A DNA stretch of 64,000 nucleotides from Impatiens glandulifera (GCF_907164915.1 NC_061867.1:48084242-48148241); one strand, 5' to 3'; numbered from the stretch's first letter, positions 14,280-26,250 are shown. Numbers and translations are program-made. The notes: a model not told the origin generated them from the letters alone.

Positions 14280-14640
14280 GCCAAATATGGTAAGTTGTCT
14301 AGTTTCGGACATTTGTGTCTTTGCCTCAACTTATGCTTTACACACATTATTTTTTCACTTTTCTCCAATAAAAATGAATTTAAAATGTTTCGTCGCTACA
14401 CCTCTATCTAATCATTAATGAGCCACCTTCTTCTCGGTCACCACGATAAGCATTGGCGTCATAGTAGTAAGTATGAATGATGTCCTAGTTCCGGAAATCA
14501 CATAAGTAACTAAGGGAGATAAGACAATTCATGAATCCCTTGATGAAGCTGAAGATGCTTAGGTAATCGAGTTGAAATAAAGTTAGGGATTCTTGTCTTT
14601 AAGTCCTTATAGGATGCTATTAAGTTTTTTTGTTTTTTTC
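14280..14640. repeat. Conserved block S, copy 2
   Basis: Homologous to 5,700-6,000 in the same orientation, including the segment ATGAATGATGTCCTAGTTCC. The small frame found at 5861-5965 is interrupted here by an in-frame TAA after VPEIT. Its mirror is at about 25,900-26,250. Confidence 0.65.
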
Positions 14641-14736
14641 AATACTAACAAAGGCATAAAGATGGGTAGAGATGATTGAAAAATATAAGTTAAGTATGAA
14701 CAATCTCGTTAAAAAAAAGTTGGTTACAAAAATCTT

Positions 14737-14818
14737 CGTGGTCGGCAGGATTCGAACCTGCGCGGGCAAAGCCCACATGATTTCTAGTCATGCCCGATAA
14801 CCACTCCGGCACGACCAC
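14737..14818 (-). tRNA. tRNA-Ser(AGA), left arm
   Basis: An 82-base class II tRNA: 7-bp acceptor GTGGTCG/CGACCAC with discriminator G, D arm, anticodon stem CATGA/TCATG with loop CTAGAAA (anticodon AGA), long variable arm, and a T arm closing around TTCGAA with one changed base relative to the 25,711 copy. A run of five T follows on the transcribed strand (GAAGATTTTTG), suitable as a Pol III terminator. It is the mirror of 25,711-25,792. Confidence 0.93.
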
Positions 14819-15017
14819 CTTATGACAAAAGAGTTAGTTGGTTTACATTGATTCAATATTCTCTTTAAACATCTATTTAAAATAATCTAAAAAACTAATC
14901 AATATACAAACAAAACACAGGATATAACAACTAAAAATACTAAAGACGGATATAATAACTAAAAATACTGTATTAAAAAGTTAAATCTAATTAAAAATAT
15001 AAAGCAAATTTTCTAAA

Positions 15018-15210
15018 CTCTATCAAAGGTAAAATTGAGGGACTGAATCTTGAACAAAACAATCAATGTACCCCTCCCATGTCAAGTGAAATTTCAAACA
15101 CTTAAGTTATTATCATGATAATTACTTAAATAAGTGTTTGGAATTTCAGTTGGCATGGGAGGGGTACATTGATTGTTTACTCCTTCTATTTTACTTTTGA
15201 TAGAGTTCGT
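15018..15210. repeat. Local inverted repeat with TTATCATGATAA centre
   Basis: Reading from CTCTATCAAAGGTAAAAT (15019 onward) to ATTTTACTTTTGATAGAG (ending about 15208), the flanks are reverse complements, with a palindromic core TTATCATGATAA at 15110-15121. The motif AAGTGTTTGGAATTTC with TGGCATGGGAGGGG appears in both orientations. The same motif marks other rearrangement edges at 24,060 and 34,030. The block is mirrored at 25,319-25,511. Confidence 0.8.
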
Positions 15211-15239
15211 GAAATTATGTTTTATATTTTTAATTAGAT

Positions 15240-16451
15240 TTAATTTTTTAGTACTTTCCTTTGCTATGTTTTGACCCTACTTTGTTTTTGGATTCTTCTT
15301 CTAGACTTGATCAACCTGCCAATTTGGTTTTTCTTCAGAGTATAAACCTTTGTCTTGGTATATTTTATCAATTTTTTATTGTGTTGACCGACCAACTAAC
15401 AATAACGTCATACTCTCTTCCTTTAGTAGGTTCAAATTTTGGAGGTAGTGCATGTTTAGATGAATAGTGATTTGTTGGGCCCCTTCTTTGTTGAGAATAA
15501 TTTTTCAATTCTTATCTTACATCAACATCCTTGTAATCTGGTTTCTTAGCCCTTTGAGCTCTGCCCTCTCATTAAAACCCACCCTCCATTTGTCTTTTAC
15601 TTTCTCTTGGGTTTCTCCTATTTTTCCTACTTTCTTGTTTCCTACATTATTCTGACATTTGTTTCCAACCCTAATTTTTTTCTCCCGACCAACATTGTTT
15701 TCCTTTTGTTATCCTATGCTTTCCTTCTACTTGTTGGTCCCCTCTATTTTATTCTGCTTTCCTTTTTTCTCCTGTGACTTACCCATTTTCTCGGATTGAT
15801 TATGATTCTCAAAAGTATCCGCAACGAATTCATTTGAAAAAGTTTATTATTTGGGCAATAGTATGTATTTCATTTTTTTATGACATTCATCTTAACAGAA
15901 TTATCGAAGGCTATAATGGAAGAAGGCATACCTAGAGATTTTCCAGAGTTGACATCATTGACGAATTTAGGGTTCCATCCTTTCCCTTTTTAGCTATAGC
16001 GTCTTTGTTTTTATGAGTGGTAATGAGGTGTGTGCCCTTCTTTCATTTCTGTTGGTTATCTGCATCATAGACTTTCTTTGGATGAGTGGAGTAGAAATTT
16101 AATACCTCAGGTGCCTAATTGAGAGAATTGGCCAGGCTTGAGCCAATGGTTGACAAAGAAGAGATATTACCTACTATAAAAGCCTGCACGTTTCTTGATG
16201 TTGATTCGAAGTGCAAAAGCAGACAGATTCCTAATTAGCGAAGCAACAAACAAGAAATCAATATATGTAATATTCTGCAGAATAGTGAATTTCTACACTA
16301 CAGAAAATTGAGAATGTTTTCTTGATGTCGACCGAGAGTGCAACCATAGTTGGTTAGTGACAAAGAGTGCAACCACGGTGTTTGAGATCGATTGAGAAAG
16401 ATCGCTCAAAGTGACCAAGGGAGCGACCGAGAGCAACTAAAATAGACTTTT
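15240..16451. other. Innermost left arm: degenerate coding-like block
   Basis: This 1.2-kb stretch is reverse-duplicated at 24,078-25,290 and ends the near-identical arm. On the minus strand it contains lysine-rich coding-like segments interrupted by stops. The minus-strand stretch equivalent to 24,540-24,697 reads KGKDGTPKFVNDVNSRKSLG. The composition resembles a LINE or other retroelement open frame, but I cannot assign it. Short plus-strand open frames here (15261-15655) are the antisense of this and are not credible genes. Small differences between the arms exist (for example at 15,000 and 15,880). Confidence 0.4.
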
Positions 16452-17839
16452 GATGCTTGTTGTGACAGCTAAAAGTGACTATATATTTATGGGCCTGGCT
16501 ACAAGAAGCGACAATCGCTGACCGACGCTTTGAGAGAACTGACAAACAACGACGCTTATAGCATGCGCAATCAGTACGATTGAAACCCTATCGACGCTTG
16601 TGAATGATTCGACCGTGGATTCTGCGGCGTTGTCGATTGTGTTGTTCGTGGTAATCGTGTCATTCGTGTCGTCGATTGTGATGTATCGACCGTACCGCCG
16701 TGCCGATCGTGTTTCTATCGACGAACGATGTTTTTTATTTTTCCGGTGATGCGATTGGATTTATAATTTGTTATTATTGCTGAGTAGAATGATGTGTACG
16801 TTTTTTATGAAGAATTTTAAGAATATGTCGCCCAAAAATTATCGCCGAAAATCTCTAGAATTTTTCTCTCCGTTCTCTATATATTTTACTGATATCCACA
16901 TATTTTTACGCTAGGTTACAAGGATACAAAATCCAATATTATTGAGTTTGTAATTGAGATATTGTAAGGTTAAATGATGTAAATGTCAATGATCAAATAA
17001 CCTTAGTCATTTAATGAATGAGAAGATATTTATCTTTCATTGAATAATTGGAGAGAGACACTTTGTAAACATGTTTACAAGTGATTCCTCCAATTAACTG
17101 ATTCATCTTTCAAATATGTTATGAGCACGAATTAACACAACATGAAAGAGTTTGTGAATCATAATATTTTGAGTGAGTCAAGACACACGACACGACACAA
17201 CACAATTGAAAGTTTAACACAACATACCCGAGTCGAATACGATCGTTTATGCACGATACTCAGCTTTATACATGAGTGACATAATTATTTTTTATAATTA
17301 AAATAAATGAAATAATTTTTAGTTGGTATAAAAATTGTGATTTAATTAAATGAAATTTTATTTTTTATAAAATATTTTGACAATATTTTCATTTACTTTT
17401 TATATTTTATATAAAATATTTTTATCTTTTAATTTTAAGTGATTTATAATATTTATTCAATTTTTATTTTAAATTTTAACTTATTTTATTTCTACTCATT
17501 TTAAAGATTATCTTTGATTTTATAATAAAAGATTAACATGTTTGAATATTGAAAATACAAATTTTTATCTCTACTCATTTCATCAATGCTATGTTCACCC
17601 ATATTGAAGTTAACATTTATAGTTAAAACACAATCCTAGCAAAAAAACAAACAAACTATATAAGCACGTGGATAATATATAAACATTTATTCACATTTAA
17701 GTTATCAAAAACTAAATATATATAAACATTAATTCAAGTAAAACACATTATTTTATTGAATAGGTAAAGCACGTGTTATAAAATATGTAAGCATGTGGGT
17801 AAGATAGAAACTATAAAAAATATTATGATGGATGAATCA
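16452..17839. other. Start of palindrome spacer, unique then repeated
   Basis: Bases 16,452-16,760 are GC-richer with many TCGA-containing words and no convincing frame. From about 16,890 the sequence matches 45,050-45,210 in direct orientation (TGCTAGGTTACA...), and 17,270-17,520 matches 32,450-32,700 and 48,240-48,490 (ATGAGTGACATAATTA, TTTAGTTGGTATAAAA). A segment near 17,080-17,110 also recurs at 46,585. No gene is visible. Confidence 0.5.
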
Positions 17840-19895
17840 GACTTATTGAAATATAGAGATAAACACAAATACAATAATGATTTTGTTAAATGGTTCGAAA
17901 TATCAAATTTGGAAATGTGAAAAATCTTTTATTCACCAAGACTTTGCACTTACCGGTATTTGTTGTTGAGAAGCCTACATTCAAATCTGACAAGGAATGA
18001 AATTTTAAGCATGAACAAATATATGGTTTTATTCATCAATTTATTAAAGAGAATATTTATAACCATATTCAACATGAGACACAAACCAACTTTGTGGAAT
18101 AAACGTGAAAATTTATATGTTTCAAGAAAATGTCTAATAGTTCAAGTTCACTTTAATTCATTAAAAGTAATATAGTATTTTAACGATTTTTGTTGTAGCC
18201 ATAATACTAATAGCTATAATATTTAAAAGAGCGACAACAAAAAAGAAAGTGAGAGAGACAAAAATAAAAAGGGAGGCAGAGAGAAAAAATATAACAGATT
18301 TTCGCCTGTCTGACAATATTCATCAAACTAATGATTAGATATTCAAACGGAGTCCAATTGATCTGAGATTTTGTCGAGATCTTGGTATCTCATTCCTATA
18401 CATTTTGAACGGTCGAATCAAAGTTGATGTCTCGAAGTTTGATTTTATGTGGCTTAAAGTTTCTGTCTAATTTGAGTTTTATTTACTCGTTTGGGACCAA
18501 AAAGTTTGTATCCTTTTGTTATTCCCTTGTAGTTCTTTTGCGTTATTAAAGGTTGTTAAACATTGATTGTTTACCCGACATCTGATTATAGTGAAGTTTG
18601 AGTTGGACGTAATGTCTCGTGTCTTTTACTCCTTAATTTGAAGAGGTTTTCCACGTAAAATATCGTGCGTTATTGTGTTATTTACTTCTGCTTTATTTGT
18701 TGCGATATTTGTTTATAAGTTTTTCAATTAAGTAGGTAATCGAATATACAATTTTCCAACAAGTGGTAACAGAGCTTGGTTAACCCTTTTGGACTTTAAT
18801 GAAATTTGGAGATAAACATAAGTAGAATGATTTTGTTAAATTGTTCGAATTATCAAATTTGGAAAGGAAATGTGAAAGATCTTTTATTTATCAAGGCTTT
18901 GCACCTACCAGTATTTGTTGCTGAGAAGCCTACCTCCAAATTTGATGAAAAATGAAATTTTATGCATTAACAAGTATGTGGTTTATTCGTCAATTTGTTA
19001 AAGAGAATGTTTATAACCATATTCAACATTAGACACACGTACGAACTTTGTGGAATAAACTTGAGAATTTATATAAAACATCACAGTTATAAAAATACTA
19101 CTTTCGACCATTGTGTGTTTGTGCAAAAATTCTCTCCTAATGATTTTTTTATTCTGTCACTTTATGTTGATGATATATTTATTGTTGGTCCAAGTGTTGT
19201 GAAAATTGATAGGCTGAAACAACACATAGGGAAGTCCTTTGCAATAAAGGATCTTGGAATAACAAAGAAGATTATTGAAATTAGAATCAGTCGTGACAGA
19301 AAGATTAAAATATTACGGTTGTTTAAAGAGAGATATATTGAGAAAATGTTACAAAGATTCAATATAAAAAATGCTAAAAGTGTTGGCACACCTTTAGAGA
19401 CTCATTTTAAATTGAGCTCTGAATATAGTTCTTCAAACGATGATGAGAAGGAATATATGAAAAATGTTCTATATAGTTATGTTGTAGGTAGTCTTATGTA
19501 TGGAATGTTTAACACAAGGTCAAATATAGATTATGTTGTTGGTACTGTGAGTGGGTCCTTTCAAATTCGGGAAAAGAACATTGGGAAATGGTGAATTTGA
19601 TATTGAGGTATCTCCGAGTCACACTTGAAAATGAGAGTCTAAATTTAATTAGTTATACCGACTCAAATACGACAGGTGATGTTGACTCAAGAAAATCCAC
19701 TTAAAGCTACATGATAAGTTTTTGAGGGAGCGTTAATTAATGGCAACCGAGACTACAAAAATGTGTTGCGTTGTCAACCGTGTACACCGAACGTATCGCA
19801 ACAACAAAAGCTTGTAAAGAACTTAATTACTTTCACTTTTATTTGTTCTAAGTTTTTCATTCAAGTAAGGAATAAAATATACGATTTTCACAACA
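17840..19895 (+). mobile_element. Ty1/copia relic B1 (gag, LTR, RT pieces)
   Basis: This is a decayed copia-superfamily element. From left to right it holds a gag-like fragment (17,860-18,125, with a TFGN-type WNK start region), an LTR truncated at its left end and ending at 18,761 (...CCAACA), a primer-binding site TGGTAACAGAGC at 18,764-18,775 (initiator tRNA-Met type), a second gag fragment, then a deletion into the reverse transcriptase (19,080-19,594; LYVDDIF around 19,170), an RNase H start and a short 3' LTR end at about 19,895. The duplicated gag on both sides of one LTR suggests nested or recombined copies. Stops and frameshifts are numerous. It shares its LTR family with the relic at 48,480-51,982. 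Confidence 0.82.
18764..18775 (+). other. Copia primer-binding site
   Basis: TGGTAACAGAGC lies two bases after the CA end of the LTR. It is complementary to the 3' end region of initiator tRNA-Met, as is usual for plant copia, with one change from the common TGGTATCAGAGC. Confidence 0.75.
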
Positions 19896-20557
19896 ATAAT
19901 TTCTAAAGCATCTAAATCCAAAACAAAAGAAGAATCTAGAGTGACCGAAACCGATATTTAGTATATGAAATAAAAAATCGAATAATATCTTAAAGATATT
20001 GAGGAATAATATCAAGTTTTAAAATAAACACCATTAAAAAAGAAAGGGATCATTGATCATAAAAAAAATCATGGAGTAGATAATTAGTAACTCTAAAGTA
20101 ACAAAAGATTTTACACCGGCCCGAAACCGACGTTTAAAATCTAAAACATAACTGAAAAATATCCTAAAGATAAAATAAAGGAATACACATTTTCTCCAAG
20201 ATGCATTTTTTTAACATCGAAGAAACTAAATCGCTTAAATTTTGGACACACCATTGAAAGAGAGATCTTTGAACCCTATAAAATTTTTAGAGTAAATAAC
20301 TAGTAATTCTAAAGCATCCGAAACCAAAAACAAAAAAGAGTCTAGAGTGGTCGAATCAAATCCACATTTAGAATCTAAATAAACCCTAAATAATATCCTA
20401 AAGATAAAGATGAATAATATCAAATTTGAGAATCAACGCCATTAAAATAGGGAGGGATCATTGAACATGTAAAAATCATGAAGTAAATAATTAGTAACTA
20501 TAAAACAACATAAGATCTTAGAGGAGACGAACCAAAATCGACGTTTTAATATGGAAC
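19896..20557. repeat. Repeated non-coding block X, spacer copy
   Basis: A block with internally repeated phrases (AAATCATGGAGTAGATAATT, GAGAATCAACGCCATT, AACCGACGTTTAAAATC), colinear with 51,983-52,680 in direct orientation and partly with 55,085-55,420. It contains at least three imperfect internal repeats of roughly 200-300 bases. No frame is supported. Continuity is broken at 20,570 by the LINE and resumes at 22,275. Confidence 0.7.
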
Positions 20558-20570
20558 AAAAATTTGGAAG

Positions 20571-22262
20571 AAGAAATCAAAGAAGCTCTAACAATCTTTT
20601 CGAGTATTACAGGTCTATACATCAATGAGGACAAAAGTCAGACTTTCTATGGAAGGGTTAATGAAGAAAGGAAAGAAAACATTTTCAATATTATGGGAAT
20701 CAAGGAAGGTGAACTACCAATGAAATACCTTGGAGTACCCCTATCATCAAAACAACTCCGATACAATCACTTTAGACAACTGGTAGAAAAGGTTAGAAAT
20801 TGTCTTGGGTTGGGCTACGAAAAAACTGTCTTATGCAGGTAGAATCGAGCTCGTTAAAAGAGACATTTTTGGAATTATTAGCTACTGGGCACAACAGATA
20901 GTCATTCCAAAGAAAGTAATGGCTGAACTCGATAGAATAATGAGAGACTACATATGGGGAACACAAGGCAAAGGAGGAAAAAAAGTTAAATGGGAGGATG
21001 TTTGCACTCCCATAGAAGAAGGAGGACTAGGAATAAAAAGTTGTGTTGAATGGAACAAAGCCCTCACCATCAAGAGCTTATGGGAGTTGGAGCAAAAAAC
21101 GGACTCCCTATGGGTCAAATGGGTGCATACAAGATTTATGAAAGAAGAGCAGAGTATCTGGACACTAAGCATCAACGAAAGAATGACATGGTCATTGAAG
21201 AAAATCCTAAAAACAAGAAAAGATGCATTTCAAATGGTGAAAACTACAATTGGAAATGGAAGAGGGGTACTATCTGGCATGATCCTTGGCTGGATAATAT
21301 TCCCATTATATTCAAAGAAGAAATGCAATGAAACAGAGTTAACAGAGAATACATCAAGTACTCATTTAGAGACGTATATGAAGGTAGATGTGATTCACTT
21401 TTGAGGCGTATTTCAGAAAGTGATAGAATCCTAAACCTAATGAGGCATAAGCAACTCAATGAAAATAATGATGAAATAAGCTGGAAAACAGAAAGCAATG
21501 AGAAGTTTATTACAGGAAAGGCATGGGAAATGGTTAGAACAAGAGGACAAGAGGTAGATTGGCATAATGTGGTATGGTCTCCAAAGATTATTCCTTGTCG
21601 CCAATTTATTCTCTGTCTGGTATACAGGAAAAGGTTGACAACAAAAGACAAAATTCGAAAATATATAAACATTCATGATATCAACTGTGTCCTATGTTCG
21701 GGAGTTGAGGAAAGCATAAACCATTTATTTGGGGAATGCTCTTTTGTAATACAAATCTGGAGGATGTATGCTGCAAACATGAACATCATCAACTTTCCAA
21801 GAATATGAGAAGAAATCCAAGAGTGGATGAAAAATAAAGCAAAAGAAAAATCCTTCTATGTAAGTATGTTGAAATGCTACTTTGGAGCAGTAATCTATAA
21901 TATCTGGAAAGAAAGAAATTCAAGAACTCACAGTGGAAGAAGTAGAACCGCTGAAGATATTTGGAGAGATATAACTTCAGATGGAAATGCACTCATTCAA
22001 TCTTGGAGAGGAATCGAAAGGAATGAAGAGAATATAAAGCTCTACCATATATGGGATATTTCGTTTGAGAATGTCACAAGTAGAATAAAATTAAAAACGT
22101 TGTAGGCGCTAATTGATTATTGTTATTGTCTGTTATTCAATTATTGTTTCATTGTCAAATCTAGAAATTGTCTAGATCTGATCTTAAACTTTTGTATTTT
22201 TTTTTCCTCTTTTGTTTTTTTTTAATGAAATGGCACTAAGTTGTTTCCCCCCAAAAAAAAAT
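20571..22262 (+). pseudogene. 5'-truncated LINE (L1-type) retrotransposon
   Basis: The sequence encodes the C-terminal part of a plant L1-type ORF2: thumb-like segment (GEL PMKYLGVPLSSK region, near 20,725), then YAGRIELVK and the IP..V..ELD..MRDYIWG segment (20,830-20,960), then the zinc-finger-like zf-RVT domain (VVWSPKIIPCRQFILC...CVLCSGVEESINHLFGEC, 21,560-21,750). Three frames are needed, so frameshifts have occurred, and the endonuclease and catalytic RT core are missing. It ends in an A-rich tail and is bounded by a target duplication AAAAATTTGGAAG (20,558-20,570) and AAAAATTGGAAG (22,263-22,274). The empty site is preserved at about 52,660-52,673. Confidence 0.9.
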
Positions 22263-22274
22263 AAAAATTGGAAG

Positions 22275-22700
22275 ACAATCCTAAAGAAAAAGAAATAGAT
22301 TATCATATCGGAGAATTTACGATAACTGAGTGGAAAACAAGAAGCAAAAAGAAATCATTGAAGCATAGACACACAAACATCTAAGAAATAAGACAAAATT
22401 GAAGATGGAGCATTTTTCAATAAGCGTAAGTGTATGAAGAGATAAACTAAAGAGAATATAAAAACGATAAGATCCCCGATTAATTAAAAAAATAATTTAA
22501 CCCGATGAACGAACCATTTACTCTCATTTTCAAAAGAAAAAAGAAGAGTGTGAAATGCGTCACCAATGTGCCGAAACAAATAAGAGTATAGAAAAATAGC
22601 AACTATAATATCTTCTAAGAGTGATCACCAAAATTTACATCTTCCACTCCATTCAAGGGTTGTTTTTCTCATGCATATATTTGAAACAATAGCCACTAAA
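22275..22700. repeat. Repeated block X continued, upstream of tRNA-Leu
   Basis: Resumes the block interrupted by the LINE and is colinear with 52,674-53,230 and 55,290-55,460 (AAGAAATAGATTAT, AGCATTTTTCAATAAG). It leads directly into tRNA-Leu. No gene. Confidence 0.6.
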
Positions 22701-22734
22701 AGACTCACAATATAGTGAGAATTAGAAACAAATA

Positions 22735-22818
22735 GCTGGTTTGCCCGAGAGGTTAAGGGGGAAGACTTAAGATCTTCTGCACTCAATGTGCGCATGGGTT
22801 CGAACCCCATAGCCAGCA
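22735..22818 (+). tRNA. tRNA-Leu(UAA), spacer copy
   Basis: An 84-base tRNA with acceptor GCTGGTT/AGCCAGC (one G-U), discriminator A, anticodon arm GAAGA-CTTAAGA-TCTTC (anticodon TAA), variable arm, and T arm ATGGG-TTCGAAC-CCCAT. The sequence is the same as the copy at 32,907. A TTTTT run follows within 20 bases. No intron. It is likely functional. Confidence 0.94.
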
Positions 22819-22819
22819 A

Positions 22820-24077
22820 TTTACATACTATTATTTTTATCTCATTGGATCACATGAATTCACTTACACACGGAATAAACCCTGTTTTTATTTTTTTTCT
22901 CATTGGATCACATGAATTCACTTGCAAACGGAATGATGACATGAAACCATATTAAAAATATTTTCAGAGTGATAATGAGAATTCACTCTCTACTCACTTT
23001 TACTTAAAAAAAAATATAGTGCATGATCTCAAATGGTAAAGCTCAATATGGACAATTATAGTGCATGATCTTAAATGGTAAAGCTCAATATGGACCTAAT
23101 AGTTTCAACAAATTATTTTATGACTATTAATTTTGTTTTACGACTTCTCCCATCATTACAAAGGATTGAGGTCAGAATTAAATACATAGTATAAAGTGCC
23201 TCTTAGGTTCTCACATTTTTACTGAGGCAATCCAATGATGGAATATGAGAAATTAAGAATGTCTCCTAAGAGTAATCACATCAATTCACCACTCCACTTG
23301 AGAGAGTGTTGTTTTTCCTCATGCATAAGTTAGAACCCCACAGCTAGTAGTTCTCATAAGTCAGAGTAATAAATTTTAATTCGTAGATCAATATCATTAG
23401 GAAGACTCTTATTAAGACGAGGATAGGATTTAAAAAAAATATAATGCAAGATTTTAAATGGTAAAACTCAATGTGGACCTAGTAATTTGATTCGGTTTAT
23501 CATTCAATATCACTCTTAATTTTGTTTTAAGACTTCTACAATAATTGCAAAAATTAAGGTCAGGATTGAACACAATTTAGAACAATCTATAGAGTTATGA
23601 AATGTTAATATATTTTCTATTGAAAATTGAAAAAAAAAGTATAAATGCCTCCTAGGTTCCTACTTTTCTCGTGACAAACTTGAGGATGGTAAAATACCAA
23701 ATTGAGAATTCTCCCATGAGTGATCAAGATGAGAACTCACCTCCCCACCAGAGTGTTGTTTATCCTTATGTATGGGTTAACCCAGAGGCCCGAGTTTTCA
23801 ATAAGTCATAGTGATAGGTTTTAATTTTTCGGTTAGATTTCCCTAGAAATGACCTTATTACGTACAATGGTGGGAGTTTAAACCTCAATTTTAAAGAAAA
23901 ATATAGTACAAAATCCCAAATGATAAAATAAAATGTGGACTTAGTTGTTTGTTTCAACAAATTGTTTACCGTTTGATATCCTCAGATTGGAAGAGTAACA
24001 TGCACGTTTATTTTGTTGGGAGTTCATCTTGTGCTTGTTAAGATCATGATAATAACTTAAGTAAGTGTTTGAAATTT
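22820..24077. other. Leu-Ser spacer in the palindrome spacer
   Basis: AT-rich non-coding DNA homologous to the Leu-Ser spacers of the other units (33,000-34,050 direct; 6,300-7,540 reverse). It ends with GTTAAGATCATGATAATAAC and AAGTGTTTGAAATTTC at 24,040-24,077, exactly where the right arm begins. Confidence 0.6.
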
Positions 24078-25290
24078 CAAAAGTCTATTTTAGTTGCTCT
24101 CGGTCGCTCCCTTGGTCACTTTGAGCGATCTTTCTCAATCGATCTCAAAAACCGTGGTTGCACTCTTTGTCACTAGCCAACTGTGGTTGCATTCTCGGTC
24201 GACATCAAGAAACATTCTCAATTTTCTGTCGTGTAGAAATTCACTATTCTGCAGAATATTACCTATATTGATTTCTTGTTTGTTGTTTCGCTAATTAGGA
24301 ATCCGTCTGCTTTTGCACCTCGAATCAACATCAAGAAACGTGCAGGCTTTTATAGTAGGTAATATCTCTTCTTTGTCAACCATTGGCTCAAGCTTGGCCA
24401 ATTCTCTCAATTAGGCACCTGAGGTATTAAATTCCTACTCCACTCACCCAAAGAAAGTCTAGAATGCAGATAACCAACAGAAAGGAAAGAAGGGCACACA
24501 CCTCATTACCACTCATAAAAACAAAGACGCTATAGCTAAAAAGGGAAAGGATGGAACCCCTAAATTCGTCAATGATGTCAACTCTAGAAAATCTCTAGGT
24601 ATGCCTTCTTCCATTATAGCCTTCGATAATTCTGTTAAGATGAATGTCATAAAAAATGAAATACATACTATTGCCCAAATAATAAACTTTTTCAAATGAA
24701 TTCGTTGCGGATACTTTTGAGAATCATAATCAATCCGAGAAAATGGGTAAGTCACAGGAGAAAAAAGGAAAGCAGAATAAAATAGAGGGGACCAATAAGA
24801 AGAAGGAAAGCATAGGATAACAAAAGGAAAACAATGTTGGTCGGGAGAAAAAAATTAGGGTTGGAAACAAAGGTCAGAATAATGTAGGAAACAAGAAAGT
24901 AGGAAAAATAGGAGAAACCCAGGAAAAAGTAAAAGACAAATGGAGGGTGGGTTTTAATGAGAGGGCAGAGCTCAAAGGGCTAAGAAACCAGATTACAAGG
25001 ATGATGATGTAAGTTAAGAATGGAAAAATTATTCTCAACAAAGAAGGGGCCCAACAAATCACTATTCATCTAAACATGCACTACCTCCAAAATTTGAACC
25101 TACTAAAGGAAGAGAGTATGCCGTTATTGTTAGTTGGTAGGTCAACACAATAAAAAATTGATAAAATGTACCAAGACAAAGGTTTATACTCTGAAGAAAA
25201 ACCAAATTGGCAGGTTGATCAAGTCTAGAAGAAGAATCCAAAAACAAAGTAGGATCAAAACATAGCAAAGGAAAGTACTAAAAAATTAAA
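24078..25290. other. Innermost right arm, mirror of 15,240-16,451
   Basis: Reverse complement of the inner left arm with few differences. On the plus strand the coding-like frame from about 24,537 to 24,697 (KGKDGTPKFVNDVNSRKSLG and onward to TGA) and the following lysine-rich stretch to 25,270 (a PPKFEPTKGREYAVIV segment near 25,085) suggest a degenerate retroelement open frame with stops. The family was not identified. Confidence 0.4.
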
Positions 25291-25318
25291 TCTAATTAAA
25301 AATATAAAACATAATTTC

Positions 25319-25511
25319 ACGAACTCTATCAAAAGTAAAATAGAAGGAGTAAACAATCAATGTACCCCTCCCATGCCAACTGAAATTCCAAACACTTATT
25401 TAAGTAATTATCATGATAATAACTTAAGTGTTTGAAATTTCACTTGACATGGGAGGGATACATTGATTGTTTTGTTCAAGATTCAGTCCCTCAATTTTAC
25501 CTTTGATAGAG
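25319..25511. repeat. Local inverted repeat, mirror of 15,018-15,210
   Basis: Carries the same hairpin-like arrangement with a TATCATGATAATAAC core and the CAATGTACCCCTCCCATG / CATGGGAGGGATACATTG pair. Confidence 0.75.
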
Positions 25512-25710
25512 TTCAGAAAATTTGCTTTATATTTTTAATTAGATTTAACTTTTTAATACAGTATTTTTAGTTATTATATCCGTCTTTAGTATTTTTAGTT
25601 GTTATATCCTGTGTTTTGTTTGTATATTGATTAGTTTTTTAGATTATTTTAAATAGATGTTTAAAGAGAATATTGAATCAATGTAAACCAACTAACTCTT
25701 TTGTCATAAG

Positions 25711-25792
25711 GTGGTCGTGCCGGAGTGGTTATCGGGCATGACTAGAAATCATGTGGGCTTTGCCCGCGCAGGTTCGAATCCTGCCGACCACG
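25711..25792 (+). tRNA. tRNA-Ser(AGA), right arm
   Basis: An 82-base class II tRNA with acceptor GTGGTCG/CGACCAC, discriminator G, anticodon AGA in loop CTAGAAA, variable arm, and T arm GCAGG-TTCGAAT-CCTGC. ATTTTTG follows as terminator. It mirrors 14,737-14,818 and matches the 53,951 copy. Confidence 0.95.
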
Positions 25793-25899
25793 AAGATTTT
25801 TGTAACCAACTTTTTTTTAACGAGATTGTTCATACATACTTATCTTATATTTTTCAATCATCTCTACCCATCTTTATGCCTTTGTTAGTATTGAAAAAA

Positions 25900-26250
25900 A
25901 CAAAAAAACTTAATAGCATCCTATAAGGACTTAAAGACAAGAATCCCTAACTTTATTTCAACTCGATTACCTAATCATCTTCAGCTTCATCAAGGGATTC
26001 ATGAATTGTCTTATCTCCCTTAGTTACTTATGTGATTTCCGGAACTAGGACATCATTCATACTTACTACTATGACGCCAATGCTTATCGTGGTGACCGAG
26101 AAGAAGGTGGCTCATTAATGATTAGATAGAGGTGTAGCGACGAAACATTTTAAATTCATTTTTATTGGAGAAAAGTGAAAAAATAATGTGTGTAAAGCAT
26201 AAGTTGAGGCAAAGACACAAATGTCCGAAACTAGACAACTTACCATATTT
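25900..26250. repeat. Conserved block S, copy 3 (mirror of copy 2)
   Basis: Reverse complement of 14,280-14,640, with the small frame on the minus strand again interrupted by a stop. It lies immediately downstream of tRNA-Ser, as in all other units. Confidence 0.65.

Noticed and set aside
15261..15655. Two adjacent phenylalanine/leucine-rich frames in the inner arm
   Set aside because: They are antisense to a lysine-rich coding-like stretch and have no initiation or splice context; mirrored at 24,874-25,268.
22625..22819. Small minus-strand frame across tRNA-Leu
   Set aside because: It is the reverse strand of the tRNA gene; the cloverleaf explains the sequence better.
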